The notes under the pieces: model-generated
Database searches by the model: none
Told to the model about the DNA's origin: nothing
What the model saw: the letters and a program-made list of their open reading frames with translations, nothing else
Assembly: GCF_000466965.1 (NCBI RefSeq)
Contig: NZ_BATB01000010.1
Coordinates: forward strand, 1 to 64,000
From: Limimaricola cinnabarinus LL-001
GTDB lineage: Bacteria > Pseudomonadota > Alphaproteobacteria > Rhodobacterales > Rhodobacteraceae
DNA length: 64,000 nt
Direction: 5' to 3'
Translations under genes and position numbers: made by a program
Shown: one piece after another, positions 57,113 to 64,000 of the stretch
How positions within the stretch are numbered: position 1 is the first letter of the stretch
Layout: every line of letters begins with the position of its first letter

Positions 57113-58402
57113 ATGCTCAAGGATCAGGACCGCATTTTCACCAACATCTACGGGATGCACGACCGCACGCTGAAGGGCGCGCAATCCCGTGGCCATTGGG
57201 ACGGCACCGGCGACATCATCAAGAAGGGGCGCGACTGGATCGTCGAACAGATGAAGGCGTCGGGGCTGCGCGGCCGCGGCGGCGCGGGTTTTCCGACCGG
57301 CCTGAAATGGTCCTTCATGCCCAAGGAGAGCGACGGTCGTCCGTCCTATCTCGTGGTCAACGCCGACGAATCCGAACCCGGCACCTGCAAGGACCGCGAG
57401 ATCATGCGCCATGATCCGCATACCCTGATCGAGGGCTGCCTGATCGCTTCCTTCGCGATGAACGCGCATGCGAGCTACATCTATCTGCGGGGTGAATACA
57501 TCCGCGAGCGCGAGGCGTTGCAGCAGGCGATCGACGAATGCTATGACGCGGGCCTTCTGGGCCGCAACGCCGCCGGTTCGGGCTGGGATTTCGACCTCTA
57601 CCTGCATCACGGCGCAGGCGCTTACATCTGCGGCGAGGAAACCGCGCTGCTCGAAAGCCTTGAAGGCAAGAAGGGCATGCCCCGGATGAAGCCGCCCTTT
57701 CCGGCAGGCGCGGGGCTCTACGGCTGCCCGACCACGGTGAACAACGTCGAATCCATCGCCGTCGCGCCGACGATCCTGCGTCGGGGGCCGGAATGGTTCG
57801 CCGGCTTCGGGCGTCCGAACAACACCGGGACCAAGCTTTTCGCGATCTCGGGCCACGTCAACAAGCCCTGTGTCGTCGAGGAAGAGATGTCGATCTCCTT
57901 CAAGGAGCTGATCGACAAGCATTGCGGCGGCATCCGCGGCGGTTGGAAAAACCTCAAGGGGGTAATACCGGGCGGCTCTTCGGTGCCGGTGCTGCGCGCA
58001 GAGACCATGGAAGACGCGATCATGGATTTCGACTGGCTGCGCGAGCAGCGCTCTGGCCTTGGCACCGCGGCCGTCATCGTCATGGATCAGTCGACCGACA
58101 TGGTGAAGGCGATCTGGCGGCTGTCGAAGTTCTACAAGCACGAAAGCTGTGGGCAGTGCACGCCCTGCCGCGAAGGGACCGGCTGGATGATGCGAGTGCT
58201 CGAGCGGATGGTGCGCGGTGACGCGGCGATCGAGGAGATCGAGATGCTGCTTGACGTGACCAAGCAGGTCGAGGGTCACACGATCTGTGCGCTCGGCGAC
58301 GCGGCCGCATGGCCGATCCAGGGCCTGATCCGCAATTTCCGCGACGAGATCGAGGACCGCATCCGCGGTCGCGGCGTTGCGGCGGCGGTCGCGGCTCAGT
58401 GA
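57113..58402 (+). CDS. nuoF: NADH-quinone oxidoreductase subunit F
   Basis: The NADH- and FMN-binding subunit. It is 429 residues. [19 protein letters not shown] is the NADH loop, [19 protein letters not shown] the FMN loop, and [15 protein letters not shown] holds three cysteines of the 4Fe-4S cluster, with the fourth in [13 protein letters not shown]. It electrically connects NADH oxidation to NuoE and NuoG. Confidence 0.98.
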   Translation: MLKDQDRIFTNIYGMHDRTLKGAQSRGHWDGTGDIIKKGRDWIVEQMKASGLRGRGGAGFPTGLKWSFMPKESDGRPSYLVVNADESEPGTCKDREIMRHDPHTLIEGCLIASFAMNAHASYIYLRGEYIREREALQQAIDECYDAGLLGRNAAGSGWDFDLYLHHGAGAYICGEETALLESLEGKKGMPRMKPPFPAGAGLYGCPTTVNNVESIAVAPTILRRGPEWFAGFGRPNNTGTKLFAISGHVNKPCVVEEEMSISFKELIDKHCGGIRGGWKNLKGVIPGGSSVPVLRAETMEDAIMDFDWLREQRSGLGTAAVIVMDQSTDMVKAIWRLSKFYKHESCGQCTPCREGTGWMMRVLERMVRGDAAIEEIEMLLDVTKQVEGHTICALGDAAAWPIQGLIRNFRDEIEDRIRGRGVAAAVAAQ

Positions 58403-58698
58403 GCGAAGGCGGCCGCATTCGGGGCCGCGTGACCTGGCGCGACCAGGCGCTGAAGAACTTCGGCGTCTGGCTCGCGGTCTATCCGGCGGTCTTGATTTCG
58501 AGCTACCTGTTCTCGTGGCTGGCGCCCGGTGTGCCACTCTGGCTGGAGATCCTGATCTCCACCGCCTTTACGGTGCCGCTCATCTCCTATGTCGCCGTGC
58601 CATGGGTGGAAAGGCGCCTCGCCCATGCCAAGGGTGAGAGCGCGGCGCAGTTGAAGCGCGAGGAGGCCGAGATGGCCGAGGGTGGGCACGACGCCTGA
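58399..58698 (+). CDS. Small membrane protein between nuoF and nuoG
   Basis: A 99-residue protein starting at GTG 58399, which overlaps the nuoF stop (GTGA). Two hydrophobic helices occur at about 25-44 and 48-68 ([17 protein letters not shown] and [18 protein letters not shown]), then a charged tail [19 protein letters not shown]. No family is recognised. Tight coupling to nuoF suggests co-expression with complex I. Confidence 0.65.
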   Translation: MSEGGRIRGRVTWRDQALKNFGVWLAVYPAVLISSYLFSWLAPGVPLWLEILISTAFTVPLISYVAVPWVERRLAHAKGESAAQLKREEAEMAEGGHDA

Positions 58699-58842
58699 CC
58701 GCCGGGCGGCGATCCGCCGCCCCACGCACCCTCTCCACAGCGTGATATTGAATATCGGCCGTTCGAGGCCAAGGTCTTGGCCAGAAGCGCCGGCGGTGGA
58801 CATGAGCAGCCCTCCGAACCGGCCCGATAGGAGAGACCACTC

Positions 58843-59253
58843 ATGACCAAATCCCATTTCGCCCGCACGGCCGCGCTGATCCTCGGCTTCACCATCGCCG
58901 CCGGGGCCACGGCGGCGCTGCCGGCCTTGCGCGATAATGCCAAGATCCGCGACGGGCTGATCTCGACCGCGATCGCCTACGAGATCGGCCGCAAATGCGA
59001 CAGCCTCGACTCGCGCTGGCTGACCGGCATCGGTTATCTCAACTCGCTACGCAGCCACGCGCTTGAGCTGGGCTATTCGCGCACGCAGATCAGCGCCTTC
59101 ATCGACGACAAGGCCGAAAAGAAGAAGCTCGAGGCCGAGGCCCGGGCGCTGCTGCGTGAAAAGGGCGGCGTCGAGGGCGAATGGGAAACCTATTGCGAGG
59201 TGGGCCGCCGCGAGATGGCCGCAGGCAGCCGGATCGGCACCTTGCTTCAGTAA
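58843..59253 (+). CDS. DUF5333-like exported protein
   Basis: A 136-residue protein with a signal peptide or N-terminal anchor (about 1-25), matching the small DUF5333 proteins of the Rhodobacterales nuo cluster. Conserved features are AYEIGRKCDSLDSRW with a cysteine and an acidic-basic helix, and the C-terminal YCEVGRREMAAGSRIG with a second cysteine. Function unknown; likely an accessory of complex I or simply co-transcribed. Confidence 0.75.
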   Translation: MTKSHFARTAALILGFTIAAGATAALPALRDNAKIRDGLISTAIAYEIGRKCDSLDSRWLTGIGYLNSLRSHALELGYSRTQISAFIDDKAEKKKLEAEARALLREKGGVEGEWETYCEVGRREMAAGSRIGTLLQ

Positions 59254-59427
59254 ACCTTGCGGGGCTGCGCGCGCGTGCCGCAGCCCGCAAACGACTGGGG
59301 AGGGAAATTTCCCCGATCCGGCACGAGGATGCGTCTGGCATCACCGGGCGAGCCGCGCTAGAACCCCCCTCGATCGCAGCCTCCACAGGGGGGCATGCGT
59401 CCGACGCGAGGAAAGGGGCGGCCTGCC

Positions 59428-61452
59428 ATGTCCGATTTGCGCAAAGTCAGCATCGACGGAAAGGTCATCGAAGTGCCGGGGGCGATGACGCTCATCCAGG
59501 CCTGCGAGACCGCGGGGATCGAAATCCCCCGTTTCTGCTATCACGAGAGGCTGACCATCGCCGGCAATTGCCGCATGTGCCTCGTCGAGGTCGTGGGCGG
59601 CCCGCCGAAACCGGCGGCATCCTGCGCCATGCAGGTCAAGGATCTGCGCCCCGGGCCCGATGGCGCACCGCCGCAGGTGAAGACCAACTCACCCATGGTC
59701 AAGAAGGCCCGCGAGGGGGTGATGGAGTTCCTGCTCATCAACCACCCGCTCGATTGCCCGATTTGCGACCAAGGCGGCGAATGCGACCTGCAGGATCAGG
59801 CGATGGCCTATGGCGTCGACTTCTCGCGCTACCGCGAACCCAAGCGGGCGACCGAGGATCTCGATCTCGGCCCACTGGTCGAGACGCATATGACGCGCTG
59901 CATCTCGTGCACCCGCTGCGTGCGCTTCACCACCGAGGTGGCCGGTATCTCCCAGATGGGCCAGACCGGGCGCGGCGAAGATGCGGAGATCACGTCCTAT
60001 CTTGGCCAGACGCTCGATTCGAACCTGCAGGGCAACATCATCGACCTGTGCCCCGTAGGCGCGCTGGTTTCCAAGCCCTACGCCTTCAACGCCCGTCCTT
60101 GGGAGTTGACCAAGACCGAGACCGTCGATGTGATGGACGCGCTCGGCTCCTCGATCCGGGTCGACACCAAGGGCCGCAAGGTGATGCGCATCCTGCCGCG
60201 CAACCACGACGGCGTGAACGAGGAATGGCTGTCGGACAAGGCGCGCTTCGTCTGGGACGGCCTCTCGCGTCAGCGCCTCGACAGCCCCTATATCCGCGAG
60301 AACGGCAAGCTGCGCAAAGCCGAATGGCCCGAGGCGCTCGCTGCCGCCGCCGCCGCCATGAAGGGCCGCAAGACCGTCGGCCTCGTCGGCGATCTCGTCC
60401 CGACCGAGGCGGCCTTCGCGCTCAAGCAACTGATCGAAGCGCAGGGCGGTGTCGTCGAGTGCCGTACCGACGGCGCGAAGCTGCCCGCGGGCAATCGCTC
60501 GGCCTATGTCGGTAGCGCGCGGATCGAGGATCTCGATACCGCGAAGCACATCATGCTGATCGGCACCAACCCGGCCATCGAAGCACCCGTGCTCAACGCC
60601 CGCATCCGCAAGGCATGGCTCGCCGGGGCCAATGTGGGACATGTCGGTGCAGTCGCCGATCTGACCTATGACGCGGCCCATGCAGGCACCGGCCGCAAGG
60701 CGCTGGCCGATCTGCTGGAGCATGATTTCGACCGCGTGCTCGACGAAGACTCGGTCGTCGTCGTGGGGCAGGGCGCGCTGATCGGGGCCGATGGCGAGGC
60801 CGCTCTGGCCCATGCCATGGAGTTGGCGACGCGTTCCAAGAGCAAGCTGCTGGTTCTGCATTCGGCCGCGAGCCGCGTCGGCGCGATGGATGTCGGCGCC
60901 ACCTGCGAGAGCGGCGTCGAAGCCGCGCTCGAAGGGGCCGAGGTGATCTACAACATGGGCGCTGACGAGATCGCGCTGCCCTCTGGCCCCTTCGTGATCT
61001 ATCAGGGCAGCCATGGCGACCGGGGCGCGCATCGCGCCGACCTGATCCTGCCGGGCGCGGCTTGGGTCGAGGAGCAGGGCCTTTTCGTCAACACCGAAGG
61101 GCGCCCGCAACTGGCGCTGCGCGCGAGCTTCGCGCCGGGGCAGGCCAAGGAAAACTGGGCCATCCTGCGCGCGCTCTCGGCCGAGATGGACGCGGTGCAA
61201 CCGTGGAACAGCCTCGCGCAGTTGCGTCAGGCCATGGTCGCGGCGCATCCGCACCTCGCCCGTCTCGACGAGGTGGCCGAGAATGAGTGGCAGCCGCTGA
61301 CGCTGGCCTCCATGGACGAGAGCCTTGGCGATTTCGAAAGCATTGTCGCCGAGCATTACCTCACCAACCCCGTCGCCCGCGCCAGCGAGCTGATGGGCGA
61401 GCTTGCGGGCAAGGCCCGCGCGCGTCGGCAGCAGAAGATCGCGGCCGAGTGA
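59428..61452 (+). CDS. nuoG: NADH-quinone oxidoreductase subunit G
   Basis: The largest peripheral subunit, 674 residues, carrying one 2Fe-2S and two 4Fe-4S clusters. The 2Fe-2S ligands are in [37 protein letters not shown] and [13 protein letters not shown] hold the others. The C-terminal molybdopterin-like domain has [22 protein letters not shown] 59428 is chosen because [16 protein letters not shown] is the normal N-terminus; an upstream in-frame ATG exists at 59395. Confidence 0.97.
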   Translation: MSDLRKVSIDGKVIEVPGAMTLIQACETAGIEIPRFCYHERLTIAGNCRMCLVEVVGGPPKPAASCAMQVKDLRPGPDGAPPQVKTNSPMVKKAREGVMEFLLINHPLDCPICDQGGECDLQDQAMAYGVDFSRYREPKRATEDLDLGPLVETHMTRCISCTRCVRFTTEVAGISQMGQTGRGEDAEITSYLGQTLDSNLQGNIIDLCPVGALVSKPYAFNARPWELTKTETVDVMDALGSSIRVDTKGRKVMRILPRNHDGVNEEWLSDKARFVWDGLSRQRLDSPYIRENGKLRKAEWPEALAAAAAAMKGRKTVGLVGDLVPTEAAFALKQLIEAQGGVVECRTDGAKLPAGNRSAYVGSARIEDLDTAKHIMLIGTNPAIEAPVLNARIRKAWLAGANVGHVGAVADLTYDAAHAGTGRKALADLLEHDFDRVLDEDSVVVVGQGALIGADGEAALAHAMELATRSKSKLLVLHSAASRVGAMDVGATCESGVEAALEGAEVIYNMGADEIALPSGPFVIYQGSHGDRGAHRADLILPGAAWVEEQGLFVNTEGRPQLALRASFAPGQAKENWAILRALSAEMDAVQPWNSLAQLRQAMVAAHPHLARLDEVAENEWQPLTLASMDESLGDFESIVAEHYLTNPVARASELMGELAGKARARRQQKIAAE

Positions 61453-61454
61453 GG

Positions 61455-61850
61455 ATGCGCGCCGCCCTCCCGATATCCCTGGCGGCCCTCGTGGCCGGCT
61501 GCGCCGAGGTGGATGCCTCGGCGGGGCGGGGCGGGGCGGGCGCGCCCAAGCATGACGGCGTCGAGACGCGCCTGCTCGACGGTGACCTCGTGAACTTTCA
61601 CGTCGCGATGAGCGGCGGTGCCAAGGCCGAGGACGTGATCGCCTACGCCGAATGCGCGGCGGCGCAATATGCGTTGATCCGCGGCTTCGGCTTCGCGCGC
61701 CATGTCCGTACGCAACTCGATGAATCGGCTGGAAACTGGCGCGCCGATGCTGTTTACACCATCTCGCCGGCCCTGCCTGAAGGGCTACGCACGATCGATG
61801 CCGAAGTCACCGTCCAGAACTGCGGTCTGAACGGCATCCCGACGGTCTGA
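61455..61850 (+). CDS. Putative lipoprotein between nuoG and nuoH
   Basis: A 131-residue exported protein with lipobox LVAGC (C16), followed by an [10 protein letters not shown] stretch encoded by GGGGC repeats, and a small domain with [21 protein letters not shown] and [10 protein letters not shown]. No characterised family. ATG 61455 lies three bases after the nuoG stop and a GTG two codons earlier overlaps it. Its location inside the operon suggests co-expression only. Confidence 0.68.
   Translation: MRAALPISLAALVAGCAEVDASAGRGGAGAPKHDGVETRLLDGDLVNFHVAMSGGAKAEDVIAYAECAAAQYALIRGFGFARHVRTQLDESAGNWRADAVYTISPALPEGLRTIDAEVTVQNCGLNGIPTV
61523..61540 (+). repeat. G-run (GGGGC) repeat, G-quadruplex motif
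   Basis: GGGG C GGGG C GGGG C GGG: four guanine runs separated by single cytosines, inside the lipoprotein coding region on the sense strand. This is a classic short-loop G-quadruplex sequence. The 5-bp unit would shift the frame if its copy number changed by one. Confidence 0.75.
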
Positions 61851-61860
61851 GGGAAGCACC

Positions 61861-62901
61861 ATGGTCGAATTCTTCACCGAAACCAGCATCGGCGCCGTGC
61901 TGCTGATCCTTGGGCAATCGCTCCTGTTGATCGTGCCGCTTCTGGTGGCGTTGGCGTTCCTGCTGCTCGTGGACCGCAAGGTCTGGGCCGCGGTGCAGCA
62001 GCGGCGCGGGCCCAACGTGGTCGGCCCCTTCGGCCTGATGCAGAGCTTCGCCGACTTTCTGAAATACATCGTCAAGGAAGTGGTTGTGCCCGCCGGGGCG
62101 GACCGCCCCGTGTTCTTCCTCGCGCCGATGATCTCCTTCGTCATGGCCGTCATCGCATGGGCCGTGATCCCCTTCGCCGATGGATGGGTGCTGGCCGACC
62201 TCAACGTGGCGCTGCTTTATGTCTTCGCCGTCTCCTCGCTCGAGGTCTACGGCGTGATCATGGGTGGCTGGGCCTCGAACTCGAAATACCCCTTCCTCGG
62301 CTCGCTGCGCTCGGCCGCGCAGATGATCTCCTATGAGGTCTCGCTCGGCCTGATCATCATCGGCATCGTTATCTCGACCGGCAGCATGAACTTCGGCGCC
62401 ATCGTGGCCGCGCAGGATGGCGATTTCGGTCTGCTGAACTGGTACTGGATCCCGCATTTCCCGATGCTGTTCCTGTTTCTGATCTCGGCCATGGCCGAGA
62501 CCAACCGCCCGCCCTTCGACCTGCCCGAGGCCGAGTCCGAACTGGTGGCCGGTTATCAGGTGGAATATTCCTCGACGCCGTTCCTGCTGTTCATGATCGG
62601 CGAATACGTGGCCATCGTGCTGATGTGCGCTCTGGTGTCGCTGATGTTCTTCGGCGGCTGGCTGTCGCCCATCCCCGGCCTGCCCGACGGCATCCTGTGG
62701 ATGGCTCTCAAGATGATCTTCGTCTTCTTCATCTTTGCGATGGTGAAGGCGATCACCCCGCGCTACCGCTACGACCAGCTGATGCGTCTGGGCTGGAAGG
62801 TGTTCCTGCCGATGTCGCTCGTCTGGGTCGTGATCGTGGCGTTCCTCGCGAAATTCGAGGTCCTCGGTGGGTTCTGGGCCCGCTGGACCCTGGGAGTCTG
62901 A
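61861..62901 (+). CDS. nuoH: NADH-quinone oxidoreductase subunit H
   Basis: The membrane subunit that links the quinone site to the proton channels. It is 346 residues with about eight helices. The conserved [14 protein letters not shown] loop and the [21 protein letters not shown] loop line the quinone cavity. The C-terminus [12 protein letters not shown] is typical. It precedes nuoI by two bases. Confidence 0.97.
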   Translation: MVEFFTETSIGAVLLILGQSLLLIVPLLVALAFLLLVDRKVWAAVQQRRGPNVVGPFGLMQSFADFLKYIVKEVVVPAGADRPVFFLAPMISFVMAVIAWAVIPFADGWVLADLNVALLYVFAVSSLEVYGVIMGGWASNSKYPFLGSLRSAAQMISYEVSLGLIIIGIVISTGSMNFGAIVAAQDGDFGLLNWYWIPHFPMLFLFLISAMAETNRPPFDLPEAESELVAGYQVEYSSTPFLLFMIGEYVAIVLMCALVSLMFFGGWLSPIPGLPDGILWMALKMIFVFFIFAMVKAITPRYRYDQLMRLGWKVFLPMSLVWVVIVAFLAKFEVLGGFWARWTLGV

Positions 62902-62903
62902 GC

Positions 62904-63398
62904 ATGACGCAGATCGACTATACCCGCGCCGCCAAGTATTTCCTGCTGCAGGATTTCGCCAAGGGCATGAAGTTGGGGCTGAAGTATTTCTTCGCGCCCA
63001 AGGCGACCGTGAACTATCCGCACGAAAAGGGCCCGCTCTCGGCGCGTTTCCGCGGCGAACATGCGCTGCGTCGCTACCCGTCGGGCGAAGAACGCTGCAT
63101 CGCCTGCAAGCTGTGCGAGGCGGTCTGCCCTGCGCAGGCGATCACCATCGATGCCGAACCGCGCGAGGACGGCTCGCGCCGCACCACGCGCTACGACATC
63201 GACATGACAAAGTGCATCTATTGCGGTTTTTGTCAGGAGGCCTGCCCGGTCGACGCGATCGTCGAGGGGCCGAACTTCGAGTATTCCACCGAGACCCGCG
63301 AGGAGCTCTACTACGACAAGGCCAAGCTGCTGGCGAATGGCGACCGTTGGGAAGCCGAGATCGCCCGCAACCTCGAGCTCGACGCGCCGTATCGCTGA
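62904..63398 (+). CDS. nuoI: NADH-quinone oxidoreductase subunit I
   Basis: The ferredoxin-like subunit with two 4Fe-4S clusters passing electrons to NuoB. It is 164 residues, the usual length. The cluster motifs are [13 protein letters not shown] and [13 protein letters not shown]. An amphipathic N-terminal helix ([18 protein letters not shown]) anchors it to the membrane. It lies just before a CMD-family gene rather than directly before nuoJ. Confidence 0.97.
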   Translation: MTQIDYTRAAKYFLLQDFAKGMKLGLKYFFAPKATVNYPHEKGPLSARFRGEHALRRYPSGEERCIACKLCEAVCPAQAITIDAEPREDGSRRTTRYDIDMTKCIYCGFCQEACPVDAIVEGPNFEYSTETREELYYDKAKLLANGDRWEAEIARNLELDAPYR

Positions 63399-63411
63399 AC
63401 AGGATAGGGCC

Positions 63412-63821
63412 ATGACCGATCAGAACCCCTTCGCGCAGATGATGAAGATGGGCCAGGACTGGGCGCGGAAGATGAATCCCGCGCTCGAGAGCTTCACGCC
63501 GAAGGGCTTTGAGCAGCTCTGGCCGACCATGCCCAAGGAGATGATGGAGGCGTTCATGGGACGCACCCTCAATCCCGAAGGCTTGACGCCAAGACGCGGC
63601 TGCTGCTGACGCTGACCGGTCTGACCATCCTCGGCGCGCAGGCCGAGAGCCAGCTTCGCCTTACCGTGCGCCATGCGCGCGAGGCGGGCGCCACGAAACA
63701 GGAGATCGCCGAGACCATCGCCCAGGCGGGCATGTTCGGCGGCGTGCCCGCGATGACCAAGGCGATGGAACTTGCCACCGAAGCCATGGACGAGGACACC
63801 GGAAAGGACACCGCACGATGA
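63412..63821 (+). pseudogene. Carboxymuconolactone decarboxylase-like protein, one frameshift
   Basis: An approximately 136-residue all-helical protein of the CMD/AhpD-like superfamily, between nuoI and nuoJ. The first frame (63412 to about 63585) has MGQDWARKMNPALESF and KGFEQLWPTM. The second, from about 63585, has [25 protein letters not shown], then [22 protein letters not shown]. One G restored in GGCTTGACG (GGCTTGGACG) joins them. The CXXC pair of AhpD-type enzymes is absent, so no peroxidase activity is predicted. It overlaps nuoJ by four bases (ATGA). Confidence 0.8.
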
Positions 63822-64000
63822 CCGCCGCCGCCATCATCTTCTACCTCTTCGCGATTTCGACCGTGGTGGGCGGTCTGTTCACCGTGATCGCGCGCAACCC
63901 GGTGCACTCGGTGCTCTGGCTGATCCTCGCTTTCCTGAGCTCGGCGGGCCTGTTCGTGCTGGTCGGCGCCGAGTTCGTGGCGCTGCTTCTGGTCATCGTC
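63818..64000 (+). CDS. nuoJ: NADH-quinone oxidoreductase subunit J, partial
   Basis: The first 61 residues of the membrane subunit NuoJ; the gene runs off the right end. The start [19 protein letters not shown] and the [22 protein letters not shown] segment, with the pi-bulge-rich helix region, match the family. The ATG overlaps the preceding CMD-family gene. Further membrane subunits (nuoK, L, M, N) would be expected downstream. Confidence 0.93.
   Translation, partial: MTAAAIIFYLFAISTVVGGLFTVIARNPVHSVLWLILAFLSSAGLFVLVGAEFVALLLVIV

Overview
This window is a GC-rich stretch of an alphaproteobacterial chromosome, most likely order Rhodobacterales (Rhodobacteraceae/Paracoccaceae). The evidence is the Rhodobacter-type nuo operon carrying small accessory genes (DUF5337- and DUF5333-like), aerobic cobaltochelatase genes cobS/cobT, an SOS-controlled imuA-imuB-dnaE2 cassette with an alphaproteobacterial LexA box (GTTC-N7-GTTC), and the general gene set. 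It reads as ordinary core genome. I see no rRNA, tRNA, insertion sequence, integrase, phage gene or CRISPR array.

Layout. 1-458: gene-poor, less GC-rich, with a strong minus-strand terminator. 459-8743: ClC channel, DUF427, aminopeptidase P, cobT/cobS, then an ECF sigma/anti-sigma pair. 8829-15070: J-domain protein, DUF4177 protein, gatB, two tandem transglycosylase-like genes, an acyltransferase and a PfpI protein. 15078-21645: pepN, a small membrane protein, malate synthase G with a GlcG-like gene, and a glutamine amidotransferase. 21718-27794: dnaE2, imuB and imuA, transcribed leftwards from a LexA-controlled promoter. 27919-35770: MauG-like peroxidase, kynureninase, a methyltransferase-like membrane protein, pntAB transhydrogenase, an EamA transporter and a pseudouridine synthase. 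35799-41895: an ornithine-decarboxylase-like gene with a structured leader, a flavin monooxygenase, DUF3422, a glycosyltransferase and an M20 amidohydrolase. 41898-45806: overlapping moaA, waaA-like, pyruvyltransferase and GT29-like genes. 45910-51530: lipoprotein, glmU-glmS, phosphoglycolate phosphatase, creA, DUF1622. 51575-64000: the NADH dehydrogenase operon from nuoA to nuoJ (cut by the window end), with seven extra genes between the core subunits.

Seven genes (clc, cobT, glcB, the glcG-like gene, pntA, the decarboxylase and a CMD-family gene) are interrupted by eight apparent one-base deletions. Each is repaired by restoring a single base, usually one G or C in a GG/CC/GGCC context. Most of these genes are conserved and otherwise intact, so uncorrected sequencing or assembly errors are more likely than real pseudogenes. 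They are typed as pseudogene only because the given sequence is broken.

The most interesting non-routine signals are the decarboxylase leader (a 16-codon ORF plus two mutually exclusive pairings, one covering the ribosome binding site), the overlapping waaA/pyruvyltransferase/GT29 set, a 12-bp repeat inside the creA signal peptide, and a four-run G-quadruplex motif in a lipoprotein gene inside the nuo operon. I found no clearly new multi-gene system.
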